Assembly (NCBI RefSeq): GCF_027923765.1
Contig: NZ_AP026709.1
Location: 3,647,501 to 3,711,500 of the forward strand
Origin: Pseudodesulfovibrio nedwellii
Lineage (GTDB): Bacteria > Desulfobacterota > Desulfovibrionia > Desulfovibrionales > Desulfovibrionaceae
DNA length: 64,000 nt
Direction: 5' to 3'
Below are positions 1-10,396 of this stretch, in pieces (within the stretch, counting starts at the first letter, position 1; each line of letters begins with the position of its first letter). The notes under the pieces were generated by a model. It made no database searches. It saw nothing but the letters and a program-made list of their open reading frames with translations, and was not told the DNA's origin. Made by a program: the position numbers and the translations under genes.

Positions 1-1328
1 ATATTTCCATTCTGGAAGTCGGCGACAACGTCGTGGAAGTTCGTGCCACCAATGGTGACACCTTTCTTGGCGGTGAAGATTTCGACCATCGTATCATTGA
101 ATACTTGGTGGACGAGTTCAAGAAAGAAAACGGCATTGATTTGTCTCAGGACCGTATGGCCTTGCAGCGCCTCAAGGAAGCTTCGGAAAAAGCCAAGCAC
201 GAGCTGTCTTCTTCCATTGAAACCGAGGTCAATCTGCCCTTTATCACCGCTGATCAGAATGGTCCCAAGCATATGATGGTCAAGATCAGCCGCAGCAAGC
301 TGGAAAAGCTCGTTGAGGATCTGGTTGATAGGACTGTCGCACCGTGCAAGAAGGCACTGAAAGATGCCGGTCTGTCCGCATCTGATATCGACGAAGTTAT
401 TCTCGTCGGTGGTATGACCCGTATGCCTCTGGTGCAGGAAAAGGTGAAGTCTTTCTTCGGCAAGGAGCCTAACCGCTCTGTGAACCCGGACGAAGTCGTT
501 GCCATGGGTGCTGCCATTCAGGGCGGTATTTTGGCCGGTGACGTCAAAGACGTACTGCTTCTCGACGTGACTCCGTTGTCCCTCGGCATTGAGACCATGG
601 GCGGCGTGATGACACACCTGATCGAGCGTAACACCACCATCCCGACCAAGAAATCTCAGGTGTTTACCACCGCGGCTGAGAATCAGCCGTCCGTGTCCAT
701 CCGAGTTTTCCAGGGCGAACGTCCCATGTCTGCGGATAACAAGCTGCTTGGCAACTTCGAGTTGTCCGGTTTGCCGCCGGCACCGCGTGGTGTACCCCAG
801 ATTGAAGTTTCCTTTGACATTGATGCCAACGGCATCGTGCATGTCAACGCCAAAGACATGGGTACCGGACGTGAACAGTCCATCCAGATCACTGCTTCTT
901 CCGGTCTGTCCGATGAAGAAATTGATCAGATGGTCAAGGATGCTGAGTCTCATGCCGATGAAGATAAGAAAAAGCAGGAACTCATTGAGGTGCGCAATCA
1001 GGCCGATACGCTGATTTACACTTCCGAGAAGTCCATGCGTGATCTTGGCGATAAGGTTGATACCGAGTTGAAGGCTGACATTGAATCCAAGGTCGAGGCC
1101 CTGAAGAAGGCCCTTGAGACCGATGATGCTGATGAGATCAAGGCCAAGGCCGATGAATTGTCACAAAGCTCTCACAAGCTGGCCGAACAGTTGTACGCTC
1201 AGCAGAATACCGAAGGCGCAGGTCCCGACATGGGTGCCGGTGCAGCCGGTGCAGCTGGTGGTGACGCCGGTGCAGCTCCCAAGGATGACGACGACGTGGT
1301 CGATGCCGACTACACCGAAGTCAAGTAG
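1..1328 (+). CDS. dnaK: Chaperone DnaK (Hsp70), 3' part
   Basis: Hsp70 ATP-dependent folding chaperone, cytoplasmic partner of DnaJ and GrpE. The frame is open from base 3, so the gene begins upstream of the window; by comparison with the usual family length of about 640 residues, roughly the first 200 residues (the first part of the ATPase domain) are missing. Visible landmarks are [12 protein letters not shown], the ATPase motif [10 protein letters not shown], the linker [15 protein letters not shown] and the substrate-binding domain. A helical lid and a Gly/Ala-rich tail follow, ending in the acidic [14 protein letters not shown] typical of bacterial DnaK. A strong terminator follows the stop codon. 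Confidence 0.97.
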   Translation, partial: ISILEVGDNVVEVRATNGDTFLGGEDFDHRIIEYLVDEFKKENGIDLSQDRMALQRLKEASEKAKHELSSSIETEVNLPFITADQNGPKHMMVKISRSKLEKLVEDLVDRTVAPCKKALKDAGLSASDIDEVILVGGMTRMPLVQEKVKSFFGKEPNRSVNPDEVVAMGAAIQGGILAGDVKDVLLLDVTPLSLGIETMGGVMTHLIERNTTIPTKKSQVFTTAAENQPSVSIRVFQGERPMSADNKLLGNFELSGLPPAPRGVPQIEVSFDIDANGIVHVNAKDMGTGREQSIQITASSGLSDEEIDQMVKDAESHADEDKKKQELIEVRNQADTLIYTSEKSMRDLGDKVDTELKADIESKVEALKKALETDDADEIKAKADELSQSSHKLAEQLYAQQNTEGAGPDMGAGAAGAAGGDAGAAPKDDDDVVDADYTEVK

Positions 1329-1361
1329 CTTGCCTTAGAAGCTCAAGCAAAGTATAGATTA

Positions 1362-1394
1362 CCCGGCCCGTCATTCACGGGCCGGGTTTTTTTT
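1362..1394 (+). terminator. Intrinsic terminator of dnaK
   Basis: Perfect 10-bp stem (CCCGGCCCGT pairing with ACGGGCCGGG) with a 5-nt loop, followed by eight T residues at 1387-1394. It lies about 35 bases after the dnaK stop and separates dnaK from the next gene. Confidence 0.95.
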
Positions 1395-1418
1395 ATTAGG
1401 CTGCTTAATCCGGCTTTT

Positions 1419-3506
1419 ATGGAACATACGATGCACCGAACATATTTTTCCGATATTCCGCGATTCTTTGTCGTTCTCATTCTGTTGACGGTTTTCGCAT
1501 GGGGCTGTGCTCCCATGCAGCAGTCAGTCAAGAGTGTGGACATGCTTTCTACGCCCAATCTCCTTATGGAGGCTGATGCAGCATGGGAGGCAAAACAGTA
1601 TGAAAGTACCGAGCTGTATTATGCCGCCGCATTGGATCGGCAGGATCTTGTGCGCAGTGAGTTGCCGTTGGTCTACGGTCGACTTGCTGAATCCGCTTAC
1701 AGAAATGGACACTACCATCAGGCGCGTATCGCTTTGGAGAAGTGGGCCAATCAGGATACGTCAGCTTTGGAGCTTGCGTCTTGGGAGACGATTTATCTTA
1801 ACACTATGGCTGCACTCGGCAAGACTGAACGGCTGCACAATCATCTTAAGTGGCTACAGGACAGTACGAAAACGCCGTGGACGACCAAGCAGGTCGTGGC
1901 GTTGTGGTACAGTGATTATTTCAGAAAGATGGACGACCCAGAGCGTTCTCTTGATGTGTTGAGCGAATATTACCAACAGGCACCGGAACCGTCTGCCAAG
2001 GCCGGATTTGAACAGGCATTCAGGCAACAACTTGCGGAGTCTTCGGAAAGTGAAATCGAAATTCTGTCCAAGATTGTGGATACGACGAATCAGTGGCAGT
2101 TTCCATACGCCCTTGTTTCTTTTGAACAGGGAGTGCGAATCGCCGTTGATGCCGACACATGGTCTTCAGCCTGGCGCACCATGCGTAATCTGACGACCAA
2201 GAGTTCCTTGGTTGATACGATGTCTCTGGAGAGCGTGTTGGTTGACTTGGAAGCTCGTTACGGTGTGCCGCGTATTGGATTGGCGTTGGCTCTGCCCATT
2301 ACCGGGCCGTACGCCAAGGTTGGCGTAAAAATTCTGCGTGGAGCAGGGTTGGCGCAGTGGCGTCTGGCGCAAAACGGTATCGAAGTTGATGTGCGGGTTA
2401 TCAATACGGAAATTTCTGGTTGGCAGACTCGACTTGCTGAACTCCCCAGCCATTATTCGGTTGTGGGTGGTCCTTTGCGAGTGAGTGCCTTCAAACAGTT
2501 GTACGAAGGTGAGAACTCGGATCAGAGTGTGCTCAAGGAACGGGCCGTTTTTACCTTCATGTCTTCTCTTGGAGAGTTGACCGAAGGGCGTGACGCTTGG
2601 CGTTTCTTTGCCAGTCGAAATGACGAAGTTCGCAGTCTCGTATCCATGGCTGTCGATGAACTGGGCATTACTGATTTGGCAGTTTTTTATCCCGAAGAAA
2701 AATTTGGTCGGACTATGGCCGAAACTTTTTATCGTGAAGCAACTCCGCTGGGTGGTCGCATTAAGGGGATGCAGTCATATCCGCCGAAGAACCTCAAGAA
2801 GTGGAGCAAGCGCGTCGGCAAGCTGCTGAATGTGCCCGCCGACTTTAGCGAGAACAAGGATGTGCCTCTCGAGATGCCCGATTTTGGTGCTGTGTTCATC
2901 CCGGACGGCTGGAGACAGGCGCAAACTTTGCTTCCCAATTTCTTTTTCTATGAGGGAGACCAACTCGTCTTTCTCGGACCTGGACTGTGGAGTCGAGCCT
3001 TGGATACAGCCAAGGGTATTGACGAGCATTATTATCGGCTTGCCGTGTGTCCCGGTGCATGGTGGGAACAATCCGATGGAGGACGTGCCCTTCAGACTGC
3101 GTTGACCGAAGAAGGTCTGGGACAGGCTGATTTTTGGGTTGCCCTCGGATATGATTTCATACGGTTTGCTGGTCGGTTGGGTTCTTTACCCTCCACTTGG
3201 ACGGGCAGAGATGTCAATTCTCGTATTCATGCCGCTCAGGATATGGATTTCAGTATAGCCCGGTTAACCTGGGATGATTCCGGTGTAGCCAGTCAGGATT
3301 TGTATCTGTTCAGTCCAGTACGAAATGGCAAAAGGCTTATCAACGCCGAGAAGATTTCCAGTCGAATCAGTCAGGCTTCGGCTCGGCGTGAAAAACGTAT
3401 GGGCGCTTACGAAAAGCGGATGAAAGAACAGGGCTACAAGCTGTCCGAAGACGGGCAGTGGATTACTATTGAAGAAAAGACCCCGGATATGCCGCCCGAA
3501 CAATAG
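1419..3506 (+). CDS. LpoA/LppC-type outer-membrane lipoprotein (penicillin-binding protein activator)
   Basis: A 695-residue predicted lipoprotein: a hydrophobic signal segment ends in a lipobox (VFAWGC, Cys near residue 30), so the mature protein should be lipidated and exported. The N-terminal half reads as helical TPR-like repeats. From about residue 285 the chain resembles periplasmic binding proteins of the branched-chain amino acid type ([17 protein letters not shown]), the architecture of the LpoA/LppC family that activates peptidoglycan synthases. The start could equally be the ATG at 1431, which gives a more typical signal peptide. It lies 25 bases upstream of gatC on the same strand, so it may be cotranscribed. 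The activator role is inferred from fold, not from specific residues. Confidence 0.75.
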   Translation: MEHTMHRTYFSDIPRFFVVLILLTVFAWGCAPMQQSVKSVDMLSTPNLLMEADAAWEAKQYESTELYYAAALDRQDLVRSELPLVYGRLAESAYRNGHYHQARIALEKWANQDTSALELASWETIYLNTMAALGKTERLHNHLKWLQDSTKTPWTTKQVVALWYSDYFRKMDDPERSLDVLSEYYQQAPEPSAKAGFEQAFRQQLAESSESEIEILSKIVDTTNQWQFPYALVSFEQGVRIAVDADTWSSAWRTMRNLTTKSSLVDTMSLESVLVDLEARYGVPRIGLALALPITGPYAKVGVKILRGAGLAQWRLAQNGIEVDVRVINTEISGWQTRLAELPSHYSVVGGPLRVSAFKQLYEGENSDQSVLKERAVFTFMSSLGELTEGRDAWRFFASRNDEVRSLVSMAVDELGITDLAVFYPEEKFGRTMAETFYREATPLGGRIKGMQSYPPKNLKKWSKRVGKLLNVPADFSENKDVPLEMPDFGAVFIPDGWRQAQTLLPNFFFYEGDQLVFLGPGLWSRALDTAKGIDEHYYRLAVCPGAWWEQSDGGRALQTALTEEGLGQADFWVALGYDFIRFAGRLGSLPSTWTGRDVNSRIHAAQDMDFSIARLTWDDSGVASQDLYLFSPVRNGKRLINAEKISSRISQASARREKRMGAYEKRMKEQGYKLSEDGQWITIEEKTPDMPPEQ

Positions 3507-3531
3507 GGCTTTTGGATATAAGGAGAAACAC

Positions 3532-3816
3532 ATGAAAATCAGTCCCGAAGAAGTGGCCAAGGTTGCGCGGCTTTCCCGCCTCGACTTGCCTCAGGACAAG
3601 CTTGAGTTGTTCGCCGGACAGCTCGGAGATATTCTCAGTTACATGGATAAGCTCGGAGAGCTGGACACGGATGCCGTGGAACCCATGTATAGCCCGGTCA
3701 AGCACACTACCGTTCTGCGTAAGGACGAAGTGCGAAAGGACTTCACCCGTGACGAAGTGCTTTCCAATGCGCCGGAGCAGGACGGACAGTTCTTCATTGT
3801 CCCACGAATCGTATAA
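3532..3816 (+). CDS. gatC: Asp-tRNA(Asn)/Glu-tRNA(Gln) amidotransferase subunit C
   Basis: Small subunit (94 residues) of the GatCAB amidotransferase, which makes Gln-tRNA(Gln) and Asn-tRNA(Asn) from mischarged tRNAs. The N-terminus ([18 protein letters not shown]) and the tail VPRIV are characteristic of GatC. The ATG at 3532 was chosen because AAGGAG sits just upstream and it restores the usual family length; a longer in-frame reading overlaps the preceding gene. gatA follows 26 bases later. gatB is not in this window. Confidence 0.95.
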   Translation: MKISPEEVAKVARLSRLDLPQDKLELFAGQLGDILSYMDKLGELDTDAVEPMYSPVKHTTVLRKDEVRKDFTRDEVLSNAPEQDGQFFIVPRIV

Positions 3817-3842
3817 ACTACTTGATATATTCAGGATCGATT

Positions 3843-5300
3843 ATGTCTGATCTCTATACAAAGACACTCTCCGAAGTGGCTGAACAGCTGCAATCCGGGG
3901 AATTGAAGGCTGTTGAGGCCGTCAGGAATTGCCTTGATCGCATTGAGGCTACCGAACCCAAGGTCAAGGCCCTTATAACCGTTACCGGTGACGAGGCATT
4001 GCAATTGGCTGAAGCCATGGACAGTGAAGGTCCGGACGCGAGTAAGCCGTTGTGGGGCGTTCCCATCGTGCTTAAGGATCTCCTTGCCACCAAAGGAATT
4101 CGGACCACCTGCGCTTCTAAAATACTCGATAATTTTGTACCGTTTTATGACGCTACTGCTGTCGCCAAGTTACGCGAGGCCGGAGCTATTATTATTGGTA
4201 AGGCCAACATGGATGAATTCGCTATGGGGTCTTCCACCGAAAATTCCGCATTTTTTCAGACCGGCAACCCGTGGGATACTGATCGTGTTCCCGGCGGATC
4301 GTCTGGTGGTTCCGGTGCGACCGTTGCCGCTGGCCAGTGTTATGCCGCGCTCGGTACGGATACCGGTGGCTCCATCCGTTTGCCTGCCTCTTTTTGTGGC
4401 ATTGTTGGACTCAAACCGACCTATGGCCGCATTTCCCGGTTCGGTCTGATCGCGTACGGTTCTTCGCTTGACCAGATTGGTCCCATGACCCGTAGTGTCG
4501 AAGACGCTGCCCGCATGTTGCAGGTTATGGCCGGACATGATCCCAAAGATTCCACTTCCGTGGACGTGGATGTTCCTGATTATCTGGCTGCATTGGGGCG
4601 TGAGAATCTTGACGGCGTGACTATCGGTTTGCCCGAGGAGTACTGGGGCGAAGGATTGGACGCTGAAGTTGAAGAAGCGTGCAAGGCTGCTGTCGCCAAG
4701 ATGGAAGCACTGGGTGCCAAAACTGTGCCCGTGAAGTTGTCGCTGACAGATTACGCCATTGCTACCTATTACATCATTGCCATGGCAGAGGCTTCAAGCA
4801 ATCTGTCGCGTTTTGATGGCGTGCGGTTTGGTCACCGTAACAAGAATGCTTCGGAACTTATCGATATGTATACCTCCAGCCGGACCGAAGGGTTTGGTGA
4901 CGAGGTTCAGCGTCGTATAATTATGGGAACATACGTGCTTTCCAGTGGGTATTATGACGCATATTACAACAAAGCAGCCAAGGTTCGTCGCCTCTTGCGT
5001 GAGGATTTCGACAAGGCGTTTGAGCAGTGCGATCTTATTGCCGGTCCGGTGTGCCCGACGACGGCTTTCAAAGCTGGCGAAAAGGCCGACCCGTTGCAGA
5101 TGTATTTGATGGATATTTTCACTATTTCCGCTAATTTGGCAGGTCTGCCCGGTATGAGTCTGCCTGTTGGACTCGGCAAGGACTCCGGCATGCCGGTGGG
5201 ACTTCAGTTTATGGGGCCGGCATTTTGTGAAGCGGACATGCTATCCGTCACAGAATGCCTCGAACGGAACATTGACCCCATGCCCATGGCTGAGTTGTAA
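3843..5300 (+). CDS. gatA: Asp-tRNA(Asn)/Glu-tRNA(Gln) amidotransferase subunit A
   Basis: Catalytic amidase subunit of GatCAB, releasing ammonia from glutamine for transamidation of Glu-tRNA(Gln) and Asp-tRNA(Asn). At 485 residues it has normal length. The amidase-signature Ser-cisSer-Lys triad is visible: the Lys in [10 protein letters not shown], the Gly/Ser-rich [14 protein letters not shown] and the nucleophile segment [12 protein letters not shown]. The start at ATG 3843 (MSDLYTKTL) follows the gatC stop closely, consistent with an operon. A terminator follows. Confidence 0.97.
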   Translation: MSDLYTKTLSEVAEQLQSGELKAVEAVRNCLDRIEATEPKVKALITVTGDEALQLAEAMDSEGPDASKPLWGVPIVLKDLLATKGIRTTCASKILDNFVPFYDATAVAKLREAGAIIIGKANMDEFAMGSSTENSAFFQTGNPWDTDRVPGGSSGGSGATVAAGQCYAALGTDTGGSIRLPASFCGIVGLKPTYGRISRFGLIAYGSSLDQIGPMTRSVEDAARMLQVMAGHDPKDSTSVDVDVPDYLAALGRENLDGVTIGLPEEYWGEGLDAEVEEACKAAVAKMEALGAKTVPVKLSLTDYAIATYYIIAMAEASSNLSRFDGVRFGHRNKNASELIDMYTSSRTEGFGDEVQRRIIMGTYVLSSGYYDAYYNKAAKVRRLLREDFDKAFEQCDLIAGPVCPTTAFKAGEKADPLQMYLMDIFTISANLAGLPGMSLPVGLGKDSGMPVGLQFMGPAFCEADMLSVTECLERNIDPMPMAEL

Positions 5301-5324
5301 GAATATATATTACTGTTGAAATAA

Positions 5325-5358
5325 CCGGTTGTGAACGTTGCTTTACAACCGGCTTTTT
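5325..5358 (+). terminator. Intrinsic terminator after gatA
   Basis: An 8-bp stem, CCGGTTGT (5325-5332) pairing with ACAACCGG (5345-5352), 12-nt loop, then CTTTTT. It lies 25 bases after the gatA stop, before the separate mnmA leader. Confidence 0.85.
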
Positions 5359-5460
5359 CATTTGAATTACCTGTGATAAAAATACCCTGAAGGTTCATTT
5401 TATTTTTTAATGTGTCTTTCTTTAAAATTAAAGGAAAAGCGTGAGAGTGGAGATATCTTT

Positions 5461-6501
5461 ATGACAATAGCCGTTGCCGTCTCAGGAGGCATGGACAGTC
5501 TGCTTGCCATGGTTCTGCTCAAGGAACAGGGGCATGATCTTATGGCTGTACACGGCCATTTCTTGCCGCCAACCTCTGCTTGGGAAAAGGTGGAGAAGGG
5601 CTTGACCGCTGTGTGTGAAAGTCTTGATATCCCTTTTCATGCCCTTGATTTGCATGAAGAATTCGAGAGGCGGGTGGTAGCACCATTTGAAGCAGACTAT
5701 CGGGCTGGCTTGACGCCTAATCCGTGCGCACTGTGTAATTCGCGTATGAAGTTCGGGGTACTTTTCAATGCCGTCCGTTCTTTGGGTGCGGACAGACTCG
5801 CAACTGGACATTATGTGCAGCTGGAAAAACGGGGCGATTTGGGGCGTATGCTTGTGCGCGGTGTGGACCTGACCAAGGACCAGAGTTATTTCCTTTCGCT
5901 TGTTCCGATTGAGTTGTTGCGTCTTTCTCTGTTTCCATTGGCGGAAACCTTGAAGAAGGATGTTCTCGCCATTCTCGCAAATCAAGGCCTGAAACCGCCT
6001 GTTCCAGGTGAAAGTCAAGAAATCTGTTTTGTGCCCAATGATGATTATCAAGCCTTTCTTTCAGACCGTGGTGCCATGCCCGGTTCTGGTTCTGCAGAAC
6101 TTCTGGATGGCACTGTGGTCGGTGAGCATAAGGGATTGTGGCGACACACACAGGGCCAACGGCGTGGCCTGGGTATTCCGTGGCAGGAAGCTTTATATGT
6201 GCTGGGCAAGAATGTGGCTCGTAATGTGCTCGTTGTTGGTCCCAAGTCGGAATTGATGTCCAACGGTGGTGTGGCTGGTCAGGTGAATCTTATGACCCCT
6301 GTTGAGACGTGGCCTGAAATTGTTATAGTCCAGACGCGATATCGCCAGCAGGCCATGCCGTGTCGTGTGACTTTGGTGGACGGCAAATTGCATTTTGTGT
6401 TTTTGGAGCCATACACACGGCCTACACCGGGGCAAGTGGCGGCTGTTTACGATGCAAACGGCGTTGTGCTCGGCGGTGGTGTCATAGAAAAGTCGCTTTG
6501 A
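5461..6501 (+). CDS. mnmA: tRNA-specific 2-thiouridylase MnmA
   Basis: ATP-dependent enzyme that thiolates U34 of tRNA-Lys, -Glu and -Gln. The PP-loop SGGMDS is at residues 8-13. The catalytic cysteines are in TPNPCALCNSRMKFG (Cys89, with a CxxC to Cys92) and GESQEICFV (Cys189). HTQGQRRGLGI is a further family motif. The ATG at 5461 is preceded by GTGGAG at good spacing; upstream in-frame codons would add 17 unconserved residues. With 346 residues it is slightly short for the family. Its stop abuts the stop of the convergent gene without a spacer. Confidence 0.9.
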   Translation: MTIAVAVSGGMDSLLAMVLLKEQGHDLMAVHGHFLPPTSAWEKVEKGLTAVCESLDIPFHALDLHEEFERRVVAPFEADYRAGLTPNPCALCNSRMKFGVLFNAVRSLGADRLATGHYVQLEKRGDLGRMLVRGVDLTKDQSYFLSLVPIELLRLSLFPLAETLKKDVLAILANQGLKPPVPGESQEICFVPNDDYQAFLSDRGAMPGSGSAELLDGTVVGEHKGLWRHTQGQRRGLGIPWQEALYVLGKNVARNVLVVGPKSELMSNGGVAGQVNLMTPVETWPEIVIVQTRYRQQAMPCRVTLVDGKLHFVFLEPYTRPTPGQVAAVYDANGVVLGGGVIEKSL

Positions 6502-7059
6502 TCACCAACGCGACGGGCGTAAATCCATGCGTTCTCGTATCTCCCTTTGGTATCCGTCGCTTCGATTTTTGTTCATGACTTCGTGGATTTTTTGGGCTGT
6601 GAGTTCCGGTTTTTCTTCCAGATATGCCGCAGACCGTTGTACTTCACTTGTCATTCGGTAGTTGTCCGGGTCGCGGTAGGATTTGAGCAGGGTGAACCCT
6701 TCTTCCCGTTTTCCCTGATAAATGCGTGTCAGGCCGAGATAATATGTCGCGTCCGGGTGGTTTGGATATGTTTGCAAGTTGGCTTCAAAGGTTTGGCTCG
6801 CTGCGTTATAGTCGCCGTCATTCATGGCGATGACTGCCTTTTTATTGCTGGCATAAATGTCGCTTGGGCCGTTGGGCAGAAAGTCTTTGTATGAGGTGAA
6901 AGAAACTCCCGCACCGGTTTGTGCTCCCACGCCGACTCCGGTTCTTCCGCCGCCAGCACCAACACCAATGCGAGAGGTGCCGGTATGCATCCCCACGCCA
7001 ACGCTGGTATTACAAGAACAAAGCAGGGCAAGCAGTGCGATATAGAATAGATAACGCAT
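6502..7059 (-). CDS. TPR lipoprotein with Gly-rich linker, paralogue of the next gene
   Basis: A 185-residue predicted lipoprotein. The signal segment ends LALLCSC, giving a lipidation Cys at about residue 16. Residues 20-52 are an imperfect repeat rich in GVG/GAG units, likely a flexible linker. The rest is a TPR-type helical domain (ATYYLGLTRIYQGKREEGF). The same C-terminal signature, YLGLT-x-x-x-QG-x-R-x-x-GF, is in the upstream neighbour, so the two look like diverged tandem copies. The gap between them is about 10 bases, implying one transcript. No specific function can be assigned; an envelope scaffold or assembly role is a guess. Confidence 0.75.
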   Translation of the reverse strand: MRYLFYIALLALLCSCNTSVGVGMHTGTSRIGVGAGGGRTGVGVGAQTGAGVSFTSYKDFLPNGPSDIYASNKKAVIAMNDGDYNAASQTFEANLQTYPNHPDATYYLGLTRIYQGKREEGFTLLKSYRDPDNYRMTSEVQRSAAYLEEKPELTAQKIHEVMNKNRSDGYQREIRERMDLRPSRW

Positions 7060-7069
7060 GGTTTTCTCC

Positions 7070-7561
7070 CTATTTGAAGTCAGCCTGTTTATCCATGGCC
7101 ATGCCTTCAGTCCAGGCCTGAGCCATTTTGTCGATCAGATATTCGGTTGTGGCATCGGTGTTTCCTGAGAGTTGATGAGCCATACTTGTGACAGAACGGG
7201 TCACTTCGGGCTTGCCTGGATAGCGGAAGTTGGTCAGTATGCCGAACCCGGCCGTACGGTCGCCCTGTGCAAGGGTGGTCAGTCCCAGATAGAAGACGGC
7301 ATGAGGGTATCCCGGTTCAACCTGAGTGGCTGCCGTGAAGTTCGTCTGAGCCTTGTCGTAATCGGCCAGATTGTAGTACGCACGACCAAGGTTGGTAAGC
7401 AGGATGACGGAATCGGGGTTTTGTTTCAGGGCATCTTTATAATAAGTTGCCGCATCCTGATAATTCTTGACCGTCATGGACATGTTACCGGCGTGTTTTG
7501 GTGAAGGAGCACAGGCCATGATCGTGAAGGCTATTGTCATGAGAAGGAAGAGTCTGTTCAT
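7070..7561 (-). CDS. TPR lipoprotein
   Basis: A 163-residue predicted lipoprotein: the signal sequence ends TIMAC with the lipidation Cys at residue 17. Two to three TPR-like units follow (SVILLTNLGRAYYNLADYDK, then HAVFYLGLTTLAQGDRTAGF). It is the first gene of a minus-strand pair, divergent from mtaB across a 56-base gap that must carry both promoters. It lacks the Gly-rich linker of its paralogue. The molecular role is not recognisable from sequence. Confidence 0.78.
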   Translation of the reverse strand: MNRLFLLMTIAFTIMACAPSPKHAGNMSMTVKNYQDAATYYKDALKQNPDSVILLTNLGRAYYNLADYDKAQTNFTAATQVEPGYPHAVFYLGLTTLAQGDRTAGFGILTNFRYPGKPEVTRSVTSMAHQLSGNTDATTEYLIDKMAQAWTEGMAMDKQADFK

Positions 7562-7617
7562 CGGTTAATCCCGGCAAAAAAGTTTATGTATTATTCAAAC
7601 GAGTGCCAGAGCATATC

Positions 7618-8910
7618 ATGATTACCTTTTATACCGCTACCCTGGGTTGCAAGATCAACCAATATGAAACTCGGTCCATCGGCGAAGCATGGGCCGGAGG
7701 AGATGCCCGTGAAGTGGACACCCCGCAGGAGGCCAATCTTATTTTGGTCAATTCCTGCGCCGTGACCGCTAATGCCGTGGCAGACCTGCGTCAGTCAGTC
7801 CGCCGTTTTCATCGTGACAACCCTAATGCTGAGATTATTATTACTGGCTGTGCGGCCCAGATTATACCTGAAGAATTGGGTAAACTGCCCGGCGTGGTCC
7901 GCGTGGTGTCTCAGGAAGATAAGCCGCAACTGCTCAACGGACCGGAAGGTACGGGCGAGCTGAATTCGGACAAGCCCGGGTTCGCGCCGTTTTCCATCAA
8001 AGGATATGGCCGTGCTCGTGCTGTCGTTAAAGTTCAGGATGGCTGTTCACATAACTGCACCTATTGTATCATCCCGACCACGCGTGGCAAATCCATAAGC
8101 CGTCCGGTGCATGAAATTGTGGATGAAGTCTCCCGTCTGCTTGTCGCTGGTTTCCGTGAATTTATTTTGAGCGGTATTAACCTTCGTCATTTTGGGCGTG
8201 GGTTGGATGAGGAAATTGATTTTTGGGATTTGATATCCCGTCTTGAAGCCGAGTTCGGTCTGGATTGGGCTGGACGGGCGCGGTTCCGCATTTCATCTGT
8301 GGAGCCGGGGCAACTCACGGATAAGGCTCTTGCCGTTTTGAACCGATCCTCCATGGTTTGTCCGCAATTGCATCTTTCTTTGCAAAGCGGAGATTCTGAC
8401 GTGCTTCGTGCCATGGGGCGCGGACATTATGACCCCTTTTCCGCAGTGACATTCTTGGAACGACTGGGTGAGCATTGGCCTGTCATAGGACTTGGCGCGG
8501 ACTTTATTACCGGATTTCCTGGTGAAACTGACGCGCAATTTGAGAATACCATGGAACTGTGCCGTGCTTTGCCAATGACTTACGGGCATATTTTCCCGTA
8601 TTCCGAGAGGCCGGGAACACGGGCTGCCGACATGCTTGATTCTGTGGATGTCCCTATACGCAAGGCACGTGCTGCGCGATTGCGGGAACTGGTGAATGGT
8701 AAGAAAAAGGCCTTTTTGAGCACCTTGCTTGATCAACCGCATCTTGATGTGCTCGTTCAGGATGACAAGGGGCGCGGAGTCAGTGAGTATTATGCGGCTT
8801 GTCGTTTGACAACTTTGCCAACAGGTGTCAAACCGCGTTCTCTGGTTCGGACGCGACCTGTGAAGCTGGAGAAAAGTGTGATTCTGGTTGAACCGTTGGA
8901 GAACGTATGA
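7618..8910 (+). CDS. mtaB: tRNA threonylcarbamoyladenosine methylthiotransferase MtaB-type
   Basis: Radical-SAM methylthiotransferase that converts t6A37 to ms2t6A37 in tRNA. The N-terminal Fe-S cysteines are in LGCKINQYE, NSCAVT and TGCAAQ; LGCKxNQYE distinguishes MtaB from MiaB and RimO. The radical-SAM cluster motif is CSHNCTYC. At about 430 residues the length fits the family. The ATG at 7618 is used; a GTG at 7603 would add five residues, and neither has a strong Shine-Dalgarno. Its last four bases overlap the start of the DUF4416 gene (ATGA). Confidence 0.9.
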   Translation: MITFYTATLGCKINQYETRSIGEAWAGGDAREVDTPQEANLILVNSCAVTANAVADLRQSVRRFHRDNPNAEIIITGCAAQIIPEELGKLPGVVRVVSQEDKPQLLNGPEGTGELNSDKPGFAPFSIKGYGRARAVVKVQDGCSHNCTYCIIPTTRGKSISRPVHEIVDEVSRLLVAGFREFILSGINLRHFGRGLDEEIDFWDLISRLEAEFGLDWAGRARFRISSVEPGQLTDKALAVLNRSSMVCPQLHLSLQSGDSDVLRAMGRGHYDPFSAVTFLERLGEHWPVIGLGADFITGFPGETDAQFENTMELCRALPMTYGHIFPYSERPGTRAADMLDSVDVPIRKARAARLRELVNGKKKAFLSTLLDQPHLDVLVQDDKGRGVSEYYAACRLTTLPTGVKPRSLVRTRPVKLEKSVILVEPLENV

Positions 8911-9443
8911 GCACGCCGAAAATTCCTGAACCGGGACTGTTGATCATATCCATATTGAGCGCGAACTGGGATGCGTTCTGGCCGGATCTGCTCAAGGCGC
9001 TGGAAGAACGTTTCGGCCCTGCGGATGACATCTGTGAGCCGTTCGCGTTTGATCAGACCGGGTACTACGATGCTGAATTGGGTACCCCCATCACTCGCCG
9101 TATTGTCTCCTTTGAGAAGTTGCATCCGCTCGATGATTTGGCGGATATCAAACTGTTCACAAATGTATTGGAAAAGCGGTATGCTGATGGTGATAATCGG
9201 GTGTTTAATCTTGATCCCGGCTTCATCACATTGCAGAGTCTTGTTTTGGCAACGGGTAAGAAATTTTCGCACCGTATTTACCTCAAAGAGGGAATATGGG
9301 CAGACTTGACTCTGATCTGGCAGAAAAAACAATGGGTTGTCTTCCCATGGACATTTCCTGATTATGCCGGAGAGGATATGAAATCTCGGCTGACAAAGTT
9401 GCGTCAGTCGTATAAAAACACGCTGAGCAAGCCGCAAACGTAA
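8907..9443 (+). CDS. DUF4416 family protein
   Basis: A 178-residue soluble protein with no signal or membrane segment. The sequence (FGPADDICEPFAFDQTGYYD, then LDPGFITLQSLVLATGKKF) is recognisable as DUF4416, a family of unknown function known mainly from Desulfovibrio-like and related bacteria. The 4-base ATGA overlap with mtaB implies translational coupling. A link to RNA modification would be inference from position only. Confidence 0.8.
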   Translation: MSTPKIPEPGLLIISILSANWDAFWPDLLKALEERFGPADDICEPFAFDQTGYYDAELGTPITRRIVSFEKLHPLDDLADIKLFTNVLEKRYADGDNRVFNLDPGFITLQSLVLATGKKFSHRIYLKEGIWADLTLIWQKKQWVVFPWTFPDYAGEDMKSRLTKLRQSYKNTLSKPQT

Positions 9444-9487
9444 AAGTGTCGACAACACGCGGCTTCCAACCATAAAGGAAGTAAATT

Positions 9488-10369
9488 ATGCCAGTAAGTA
9501 TGACCGGTTTTGGTCGGTTTGAAACTAACGAAGATGCCTGGACTCATGTCTGGGAAATCAAGAGTGTGAACGGTCGGTATCTGGACGTCAAATGGCGCAT
9601 GCCTGGTTACCTTCGTTCCCTCGAGAACGGCTGGGAAAAGATCGTTCGTACCTACGCTTCACGCGGAAGGGTGGACGTGTCCTTGAATCTTGAAGTATTG
9701 GATTCCGGCATTCTCGGTATGACTTTCAACGAGACCATGGCTCAGGCCATGTTTGAACAGATGGAAAAGCTCGCCCAGTCTCGTGGTGAAAAATTTGAGC
9801 CGGATTATAATCGAGTGCTGTCCATGTCCTCTTTGTGGCGTGACAACGGTTCCGAGCCTGATCCCGGTTTGTCCGAGAGTCTGACCAACGGCCTTGAAGC
9901 CGCACTGAAGGATTGGGTTGATTCCCGTTCCGTGGAAGGTGAGGCCATGGGTGATGATCTCACGACTCGTCTGGACACTTTGCGCGACCTCGCTCAGAAA
10001 GTGGCGATTCGTATTCCTGACATCCTTGAAGCCAAAAAATCTACACTCAGGCAGCGCATTATCGACATGCTCGATTCGGCCAATGCGGAGTTCTCCGAAG
10101 ATCGGATGCTTCAGGAAGTGGCATACCTTACTGATAAGTTGGATGTTTCCGAAGAGTTGACCCGGCTGGATGCTCATCTGGACCGTTTGAGCGAAGTCAT
10201 GGCCGCCAAGGGTAATGTGGGTAAGAAGCTCGACTTTTTGGTGCAGGAAACTTTCCGCGAGATTAACACTTGCGGCAACAAGGCTCAGGATACTGAGGTC
10301 AGCCGATTGGTCGTTGATTTCAAGGCTGAGTTGGAACGGTGTCGCGAACAGGTCCAGAATATCGAATAG
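9488..10369 (+). CDS. yicC: YicC/YloC family endoribonuclease
   Basis: A 293-residue protein beginning MPVSMTGFGR, the family's N-terminal signature, and ending with the DUF1732 region (GKKLDFLVQETFREINTCGN, where the ETFREINT core is highly conserved). YicC proteins are reported endoribonucleases acting on small RNAs and mRNA. AAGGAAG stands upstream of the ATG. It is followed closely by remA and gmk, an order shared with Bacillus (yloC-remA-gmk). Confidence 0.92.
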   Translation: MPVSMTGFGRFETNEDAWTHVWEIKSVNGRYLDVKWRMPGYLRSLENGWEKIVRTYASRGRVDVSLNLEVLDSGILGMTFNETMAQAMFEQMEKLAQSRGEKFEPDYNRVLSMSSLWRDNGSEPDPGLSESLTNGLEAALKDWVDSRSVEGEAMGDDLTTRLDTLRDLAQKVAIRIPDILEAKKSTLRQRIIDMLDSANAEFSEDRMLQEVAYLTDKLDVSEELTRLDAHLDRLSEVMAAKGNVGKKLDFLVQETFREINTCGNKAQDTEVSRLVVDFKAELERCREQVQNIE

Positions 10370-10396
10370 ATACTTTCTTAAAAGCGGAAGGAAGCT

